Shown here in pieces: positions 12,559-18,101 of a DNA stretch of 18,101 nucleotides. The stretch comes from an uncultured Ruminococcus sp. (GTDB taxonomy: Bacteria > Bacillota > Clostridia > Oscillospirales > CAG-272): the NCBI GenBank assembly GCA_902782785.1, contig CACZOH010000042.1:1-18101 (forward strand), in the 5' to 3' direction. Positions within the stretch are counted from its first letter, which is position 1. Every line of letters begins with the position of its first letter. The position numbers were made by a program, and so were the translations under genes. A model generated the notes under the pieces. It saw only the letters and a program-made list of their open reading frames with translations. It did no database searches and was not told where the DNA came from.

Positions 12559-14277
12559 ATGAAAAAAATCATATCGACTGTGATCGCGCTTCTGATGACG
12601 CTCGTATGCGCCGCCGGCTGCGTTCAGGATCAGGTACAGACCACGGCGGCGGAAACGACCGGCGCCCCGTCCGAGACGACCGCGGAAGTGACGGAAACGG
12701 AAGCTTTAACCGAGGAGGTAACAACTGAAATGACTACCGAAGAGGAAACGACCGAGGCGGAGGAGACTTTGCCCGAGGTTACAGAGGATGCCGAAGCGAT
12801 GAACGCGGAGCCCGCGGCGGCGTTTACCGTATCGCGCGCGTTCGGCGACGGAATGGTGCTTCAGAGAAACGAATACATAAGGATCTGGGGCTGGGCGAAG
12901 GAATCCGAAAACGGAAAGAGAGTGGAAGCCGAATTCAGCGGACTCCACGGCGCCGCCGTCATAGAGAACGGCGAGTGGACGATAACGCTCGGCGGCACGC
13001 TGCCCGAATGCACGGAGGGCAAAACGCTGCGCGTGTTTGCCGCGGACGGCGCGGAATACACGTACGACGACGTTCTTGTGGGCGACGTTTACTGGGTAGT
13101 CGGACAGTCCAACGTCTGGTATCCCGTATCGTACGTGCTTGAGGAGCCCCGCGCGAGCGAGGAGGCGAGAAACGCCGAGATAAGCGACGAACTGCAGATA
13201 CGCCTGAACAGAACGTTCGCGGGCGACTTCGGCGGCATACAGATCGGCACGAACGCCGTATCGCGCGACGTTGTGAACAGACGCGGCTGGCAGAAGCCCG
13301 AAAAGGGAGCGAAGGATTTCTCCGCGCTCGGATATTTCACCGCGCTGATGCTCTATAACAAAATGGACCGCAAGGTTCCCATGGGAGTGATAGAGTTTGA
13401 CGGAAACGGCTGCGCGCTTCACGCGTTTCTTCCGAACGAGGTAAGAGACGAGCTTAAGATAAGCACGGAGAAAAACGGCGTTTACTCCGCGCCCGGCGTA
13501 AACCAGCACGTATCCTCGTTTATGTATAACCACGGTATGTACTCGTTCCAGAAGATGCCGATAAAAGGAATACTCTGGTATCAGGGCGAGTCGGACTGCC
13601 AGGACACGAACAAAAACAACACGGAATACGCAAACCGCTTTACCGCGCTGATAAAATATCTGCGAAACGCTCACGATCAGATACATAAGGATTATCCCGT
13701 ATATATCGTCGAGCTGCCGCCGATTTTCATAGCGTTCGACTTTGCGCAGGTAAGGATGAATATGGGCAGCATACCGAATATGCTCGAAAACGCGCATATC
13801 TGCCCGACGTCCGACCTCTGGAGCGACAAGGATTACGGTCTCGGCGAGCCCGTAAAGAACAACCTGCACCCGTACAACAAATGGGAGATCTCTCAGCGTA
13901 TGACGCAGATAATCTTAGCCGATATGAAGATAGAGGGCAAGATGAACGAGGTCGCGGGACCGCTTGCGAGAGAGTTCGTTTTATCCGAGGACAAAAAGAG
14001 CGTTGAGATAACGTTCGACTTCGTCGGAGAGGGACTGAAATTCCTTGACGGCGCTCAAAAGGGTCTTAAGATAATGACGGGAAGCAGAAAAACGTGGACA
14101 AAGGCGTCCGACGTTGAGATCACGGCGCCGAACAAAATAAAGATCACGTCCAACAACGTGATAAAGGCGATATGCTACGGCTCCGCGTATAACGATTATT
14201 TCCCGAAGACGCTCACCATCTGCTCGGGCTCCGGCGTACCCGCCTGCGCGTTCAGATATGATTTCCCGCAGGAATAA
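12559..14277 (+). CDS. sialate O-acetylesterase-like SGNH hydrolase lipoprotein
   Basis: The 572-aa product has a lipoprotein signal (CAAGC, cysteine 21) and a long Thr/Glu linker (about 28-85). An N-terminal beta domain typical of the family spans about 90-175 (FGDGMVLQRNEYIRIWGWA), followed by the hydrolase domain. Block I is VGQSN with Ser 184 as nucleophile, block III is ILWYQGESD (338-346), and block V is NNLHPYNKW with His 437. Family enzymes remove O-acetyl groups from sialic acid or plant polysaccharides. The usual Asp just before block V His is Asn here (434-435), so the triad is atypical. The start follows GGAGG with 7-nt spacing. It is monocistronic, between its own promoter and terminator. 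Confidence 0.85.
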   Translation: MKKIISTVIALLMTLVCAAGCVQDQVQTTAAETTGAPSETTAEVTETEALTEEVTTEMTTEEETTEAEETLPEVTEDAEAMNAEPAAAFTVSRAFGDGMVLQRNEYIRIWGWAKESENGKRVEAEFSGLHGAAVIENGEWTITLGGTLPECTEGKTLRVFAADGAEYTYDDVLVGDVYWVVGQSNVWYPVSYVLEEPRASEEARNAEISDELQIRLNRTFAGDFGGIQIGTNAVSRDVVNRRGWQKPEKGAKDFSALGYFTALMLYNKMDRKVPMGVIEFDGNGCALHAFLPNEVRDELKISTEKNGVYSAPGVNQHVSSFMYNHGMYSFQKMPIKGILWYQGESDCQDTNKNNTEYANRFTALIKYLRNAHDQIHKDYPVYIVELPPIFIAFDFAQVRMNMGSIPNMLENAHICPTSDLWSDKDYGLGEPVKNNLHPYNKWEISQRMTQIILADMKIEGKMNEVAGPLAREFVLSEDKKSVEITFDFVGEGLKFLDGAQKGLKIMTGSRKTWTKASDVEITAPNKIKITSNNVIKAICYGSAYNDYFPKTLTICSGSGVPACAFRYDFPQE

Positions 14278-14286
14278 GAATAATAT

Positions 14287-14325
14287 ATAAAATATCGGGG
14301 TTGTTTTGCAACCCCGATATTTTAT
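14287..14325. terminator. perfect bidirectional terminator between convergent genes
   Basis: Arms at 14287-14303 and 14309-14325 are perfectly complementary over 17 bp, with core CGGGGTTG/CAACCCCG and AT-rich outer ends, and a 5-nt loop TTTTG. The stem runs into T-rich sequence on both strands. It lies 9 nt past the acetylesterase stop, and its right arm contains the stop codon of the minus-strand gene (14322-14324). Confidence 0.92.
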
Positions 14326-17300
14326 GAAAAGAAATCTTTTATCACCGTCATTTTTTCACCGTCGTAAATCATCAGATTTGACGGATTTGCTCTGTCGTAT
14401 ACGTAAAGCTTTCCGCCGTTTACGCAGAACGAATAGCTGTGTATTCCGCCGTCTTTGTCAAAGCTTATATCGACCCATCTGTTCTCATAGGGATAATAAA
14501 GGTATATCCCGTATTCTCCGCCGTCCTCCTTTAAACAGCTGACAACCGCGCCGTTATATATCACAAGAGAGTTTAACGACTCGTTGTAATAGCCGCCGTT
14601 TGCAGCCTTTACGGCGGGGAACGTCTCTTTTACGTTTATATCGGCAGTCTTCATATTGCCGTCACGGTCGAGAATTATGATACGCTTTGATACGGTGTCG
14701 AACATATAAATGTCGCCGCCGTATTCCTTACAGCGATAAGTGTTTATATCATTTATATACGTTATATTCTTTACCTCGCCGTCATAGCTCATAAAGTAAA
14801 TTCCGTCTTTTATGCGCACGTATACGCCGTCCTCGGTCATACCGTAAAATGATATCGAGTCGCCCGTGCTTATCTCACATATCTTATATACCGTCTTATC
14901 CGATATAACCGCGCATTTCAGCGTGTACGTTTTATCGCTGTACGTAATATAGTATAATTCCCCGCCGCGGTAATATAACTTCTGTACGGATTCCTTTGAC
15001 GATATAAACGAATACACGTCGCCTGTTTCAAGGTCATAGCGGTATATATCCGTGTTGCTCGCAAAGCCCGATACAGCGTACGCGTTTTTACCGTCCTGCG
15101 CGTTTGTCAGATACAGCATGGCAAGGCTGTTGTAGCCGAATTTGCCGTTTTTTTCGCATACGTATTCTCCGTTTTTCTCACAAAGAAACCGTATCTGCAT
15201 ATCGTTTTCGTGTATTATTATCCGCTTTTTGCCGTTTGCGTCGAACACTTTTACGCCGCTGCACAAATTCCTGTCTATCATCTCGTCGTGCGTTAGCGTG
15301 GTTTTTTTATCTATAAGCCCGCCCGCCGTAAATACGTCTTCGTTATCCGCTGTTTTTTCCTGTTTGCCGCCGTATAACTGCTCCTCGACGATCAGATTCA
15401 GGTCAGCCTCTCTGCCGGCAATATCGTAAAGACGCGCTTCGCCGTCAGACACCTTTATTTCAAAATACACGTCCGTCTTTTTGTCGGTCGAGTAAGAATT
15501 GAGTACCGCCGTCCCGCCCTCGGCGTAAAACAAACGCTGATTCTTTGCTCTGAAGGTCATTGTCTTCGATTTAGCAAGCACAGCCGGAACTTCGGTTTTA
15601 TATACGGTAAGATTTACCTTATCCGCGTTGTTGCCGCTTGAAATATAGCTTGAAATATAAGGCGTCAGAAGTATCAGCTCGCGCGCGCCGTCGCCGTCAG
15701 CGTCACACAGCACCGGACCGCCGTAATAACCGTTAACGGAAAGGCACATTTCAATGCTCTTATACCCTCCGTTTCCGTAGCTTGTATCATATTCCATTTC
15801 GGTCTTAACCGCGCCGTTTTTGTTTACGAAGAACACCGAGGCGTACGCAAGCTTCATTTCCGGATACGGCGTCCACGGGCAGACGAATATCTGCATACCC
15901 GTCAGCTCATAAAAGCCTTTCGGCGTAACGTCAACGGCGCACGCGACGGGGTCGTGCGTGAACGGTTCGTCATAATACTTTCCGTCGCCGTATTTTCGGC
16001 GCGAGTCGGCAAGGCAGTTTTTGTTTATTATTTCAATCGCCAGAGACGCGGTCACGGCGTTTTTATCCTCCGTCGGCGTGTCTACAAACACGGTAACCTT
16101 AAATGAATCGTATTTTGACGGGCCCGTACCGTAACAGCGTCCCTCTTTTATTATGACGCCCGTTTTGTAATATATATTTTCATCCCCGTATTTAAGATTG
16201 ACAAAGCCCTCTTTTTCAAGGCGCTTCTGATAGTCTTCAAGCATTGTCGCCGTGGGGAACAACGCGCTGTTGTGTCCCGTTACGGTACATTCGCCGTTCA
16301 AGTCGGGGAAATACGGCGCGGCGGATTCGTCTATCACGTTGTCCGTTATAAACGTCCAGTCCCCGTTTGACTGCGGCTGTTCCTTATCCGTAAAAGTCCA
16401 TTCCGGCTTTTTATCGTTCACGGGCGGCAGGTCGCTTCCGCGCCTGTTAAGCAAAGGCAAGCCGTCTTTTATTATTATATCGTATATCACCTCACCGAAA
16501 TTTTCCGACACGGTTCTGACAATGACTTTACCGTTATCGTTTTTAAATCCGACGTCGGGATACATCATAGTGCCCCCGCTGTACACGTTATCCGCGGTTA
16601 TTACGTCGACGCAGACGGTGAAAACGCCGCTTGTTCCGCCGTCATTCATTAAAATCACGTCGTTTTTCCCGTCGCCGTCTACATCCGAAACGGCGGCTTT
16701 TTCAAGATCCGTACGGTGTATAACGCCGTCTTTGATACAGCAGACGAACCAGCGGAACTGTCCGAATTTTTCCATATAGCTCGACAGCGGTTTTAAATCG
16801 TCCGACGAGCAATACGGTACGGCGAACATCTGCGCCCCCGTCGCTTCATAAAAGCCCTTCGGCGTAACGTCTATCGGACAGAGTCTTCCGACCTGCAGGC
16901 GCGGTTTTGAATAAATAAGCTTTGCCGCGTCTTCTTCAGACAGGGCGTCTTTCGGCGCGTACGCGCTTTTGCTGACCCAGGCTATTATAATCTGATTCGT
17001 TTCATTTGCGTACCAAAGCTGAACTATGCAGTCCCGACGCAAAAGATACGCGCTCGTTTCACTCTGATGCAGCGCGTCAAATCCGCTTTCTTCAAGCGAT
17101 GAAACGTACGGCGCGAAATTTTCAAGTCCGAAATTGTCCGCGTAATACGCCTGATAAACGGAAAAATCGTCCCTGTAAGCAAAAGCCGGCAGCTTAAACG
17201 GCGCCTCGCCGACGCAGCGGAAACAGTTGTAAACAAGCTCGCCGTCAGATTCGTTTGTTATCGGATTATTTTTGTTCGGGTCCTTTAAAAGAAGCGGGCG

Positions 17301-17462
17301 GATTATCGGAATGGCTGTTATAAGAATCAGAACGCACGCGGCGAGCGCCGTCATTTTCGGCAGTAAACGCTCTGTTTTCTCCTTTTGCTTCGGCTCAGGC
17401 GGCGTGAGCGTGTTTTCATCAAGCTCTCCCAACGCGTCCGCTATAATATCGCTTTTTTTCAC
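14322..17462 (-). CDS. large ECF sigma-partner membrane protein with duplicated module and propeller-like domain
   Basis: The 1046-aa product starts MKKSDIIADALGELDENTL, a short cytosolic segment typical of clostridial sigma-partner proteins, followed by one membrane helix (about 37-56); the rest is predicted extracellular. Two tandem units follow. In each, an A segment (about 100-165 and 400-480) is followed by a B segment starting DVTPKGFYE (198 and 511), with FG-GAP/Ca-loop-like DVDGDGKND (260) and DADGDGARE (587). A beta-rich region (about 735-1046) has propeller-like strand repeats (GGELYYITYSD, GGDIYMFD, GGKLYVYD). It starts with GTG overlapping the sigma stop by 4 nt (GTGA), after GAGGG. 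An anti-sigma role is inferred from position and layout; there is no recognised zinc-binding anti-sigma motif. Confidence 0.7.
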   Translation of the reverse strand: MKKSDIIADALGELDENTLTPPEPKQKEKTERLLPKMTALAACVLILITAIPIIRPLLLKDPNKNNPITNESDGELVYNCFRCVGEAPFKLPAFAYRDDFSVYQAYYADNFGLENFAPYVSSLEESGFDALHQSETSAYLLRRDCIVQLWYANETNQIIIAWVSKSAYAPKDALSEEDAAKLIYSKPRLQVGRLCPIDVTPKGFYEATGAQMFAVPYCSSDDLKPLSSYMEKFGQFRWFVCCIKDGVIHRTDLEKAAVSDVDGDGKNDVILMNDGGTSGVFTVCVDVITADNVYSGGTMMYPDVGFKNDNGKVIVRTVSENFGEVIYDIIIKDGLPLLNRRGSDLPPVNDKKPEWTFTDKEQPQSNGDWTFITDNVIDESAAPYFPDLNGECTVTGHNSALFPTATMLEDYQKRLEKEGFVNLKYGDENIYYKTGVIIKEGRCYGTGPSKYDSFKVTVFVDTPTEDKNAVTASLAIEIINKNCLADSRRKYGDGKYYDEPFTHDPVACAVDVTPKGFYELTGMQIFVCPWTPYPEMKLAYASVFFVNKNGAVKTEMEYDTSYGNGGYKSIEMCLSVNGYYGGPVLCDADGDGARELILLTPYISSYISSGNNADKVNLTVYKTEVPAVLAKSKTMTFRAKNQRLFYAEGGTAVLNSYSTDKKTDVYFEIKVSDGEARLYDIAGREADLNLIVEEQLYGGKQEKTADNEDVFTAGGLIDKKTTLTHDEMIDRNLCSGVKVFDANGKKRIIIHENDMQIRFLCEKNGEYVCEKNGKFGYNSLAMLYLTNAQDGKNAYAVSGFASNTDIYRYDLETGDVYSFISSKESVQKLYYRGGELYYITYSDKTYTLKCAVISDKTVYKICEISTGDSISFYGMTEDGVYVRIKDGIYFMSYDGEVKNITYINDINTYRCKEYGGDIYMFDTVSKRIIILDRDGNMKTADINVKETFPAVKAANGGYYNESLNSLVIYNGAVVSCLKEDGGEYGIYLYYPYENRWVDISFDKDGGIHSYSFCVNGGKLYVYDRANPSNLMIYDGEKMTVIKDFFS

Positions 17463-18010
17463 ATCAAACCCTCGCTTTCAAGCTTGTTTTTAAGTCTGTC
17501 ACGGCTGCGTTTGAGCATCATTTTGACCTTGCTTTGCGTAAAGCCCGTGTTTTTTGCTATCGTTTTCACGTCGTAAAAATTAAAATACCGCTGTAAAAAC
17601 ACGGTTTTCCCGTCGGCGTCAAGCTCGCCGACAAATTCGCGCACGCACTTTTTTATCGCCTCGCACTCGCCCGCGTCCTCCGTCTCGCCCGGAATAACCC
17701 CGGCAATCTCGTCAAGCGCAAGCACGGCTTTGCCGCCGCCGCGCTTCTCCGCGTTATTGTAGCGCAGACGCATAAGCGCGTGATTGCGGCAGAGCTTGCA
17801 AAGATACGTCTGCAAAACCTGCGGCCTGTGCGGCGGTATGCTGTTCCACGCGGAAAGATACGTGTCGTTCACACACTCCTCCGCGTCGCGCTTGTCGCCG
17901 ACTATGGAATATGCGGTTTTTTTCAGGTACGCCCCGTATTTTTCGGCCGTCCTGTTAAGAGCCTCTTCGTCTCTTTGAAAAAACAGCTCAACAATGCTTT
18001 TGTCTTCCAT
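17459..18010 (-). CDS. ECF-type RNA polymerase sigma factor
   Basis: The 183-aa protein has sigma region 2 (about 20-95) with the core-binding stretch DAEECVNDTYLSAWNSIPP. Sigma region 4 (about 125-180) contains a helix-turn-helix, TIAKNTGFTQSKVKMMLKRSR. There is no region 1 or 3, which defines the extracytoplasmic-function group. The ATG follows GGGAGG with a 4-nt gap. It is the first gene of a two-gene unit and is translationally coupled to the large membrane protein, which probably holds it inactive until an envelope or extracellular signal. The 25-bp motif ending 15 nt upstream of the ATG is a candidate autoregulatory promoter. Confidence 0.92.
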   Translation of the reverse strand: MEDKSIVELFFQRDEEALNRTAEKYGAYLKKTAYSIVGDKRDAEECVNDTYLSAWNSIPPHRPQVLQTYLCKLCRNHALMRLRYNNAEKRGGGKAVLALDEIAGVIPGETEDAGECEAIKKCVREFVGELDADGKTVFLQRYFNFYDVKTIAKNTGFTQSKVKMMLKRSRDRLKNKLESEGLM

Positions 18011-18024
18011 AATGCCTCCCGCAT

Positions 18025-18049
18025 TAGGGTAACAAGAGTTATCCGAACC
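18025..18049 (-). promoter_or_regulatory. 25-bp motif upstream of the sigma gene, candidate ECF promoter
   Basis: On the minus strand this reads GGTTCGGATAA-C-TCT-T-GTTACCCTA and lies just upstream of the sigma ribosome binding site, with 14 nt between it and the ATG. TGTTACCCT could also serve as an extended -10. Its 23/25 match to 61-85 suggests a conserved regulatory element of this sigma system. The rest of 18050-18101 shows nothing I can assign. Confidence 0.5.
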
Positions 18050-18101
18050 CGCTCAAACGGCGCTATTTCGGCTCTTTTCGGTTTGTCGTCATTGGAATAC
18101 C

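Noticed and set aside
12706..13869. 387-codon minus-strand open frame
   Set aside because: It lies wholly antisense to the acetylesterase gene, which has a signal peptide, SGNH motifs, a promoter and a ribosome binding site; the antisense product has no recognisable features.

Overview
The window looks like a chromosomal segment of an uncultured anaerobic Bacillota of class Clostridia, probably a gut Oscillospirales/Christensenellales-type lineage. The evidence is the gene order lepB-rbgA-rnhB-yraN, a ThiI without a rhodanese domain, Gram-positive lipoproteins with Thr/Glu-rich linkers, an ECF sigma gene coupled to a membrane-anchored partner, and strong GGAGG ribosome binding sites. Taxonomy is inferred from gene content only. 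I saw no rRNA, tRNA, CRISPR array, transposase or phage gene.

Layout. (1) 1-278 has no convincing gene: it holds a 25-bp motif (61-85) repeated inverted at the far right end, and a bidirectional terminator-like hairpin (139-189). (2) 279-3684, minus: a sugar-type solute-binding lipoprotein and a DUF5060/DUF4038 (GH140-like) lipoprotein form a two-gene operon. It is divergent from an AraC-family regulator (3900-4700, plus); the 215-bp gap holds two good sigma-A promoters and a cluster of ACAAATT repeats. (3) 4882-8137, plus: thiI overlaps a 692-aa lipoprotein carrying two AlgX/DHHW (SGNH-like) modules, ended by a strong hairpin. (4) 8195-8308, minus: a 37-aa Cys-rich membrane microprotein. (5) 8388-12400, minus: a housekeeping operon read as aPGAM-like gene, lepB, rbgA, rnhB, yraN, with a MITE/REP-like palindromic element between lepB and rbgA. 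(6) 12559-14277, plus: a sialate O-acetylesterase-like lipoprotein with a strong promoter, ending at a perfect 17-bp bidirectional terminator. (7) 14322-18010, minus: an ECF sigma factor overlapping by 4 nt a 1046-aa single-pass protein with a duplicated two-part extracellular module and a propeller-like C-terminus.

How it fits together. Much of the accessory content is surface glycan handling: a glycosidase, a sugar-binding protein, an acyl-transfer/esterase-like protein and an acetylesterase, all predicted lipoproteins, plus an envelope-type sigma switch. The most notable points are: (a) the phosphoglycerate-mutase-family protein appears to have lost its nucleophile serine and most metal ligands while keeping the fold signatures; (b) the AlgX-like protein has a degenerate N-terminal copy and an intact C-terminal copy; (c) the large sigma-partner protein has an internal duplication of about 313 residues; (d) the microprotein has a hairpin abutting its ribosome binding site; (e) the 25-bp motif lies directly upstream of the sigma gene and again at the opposite end of the window.
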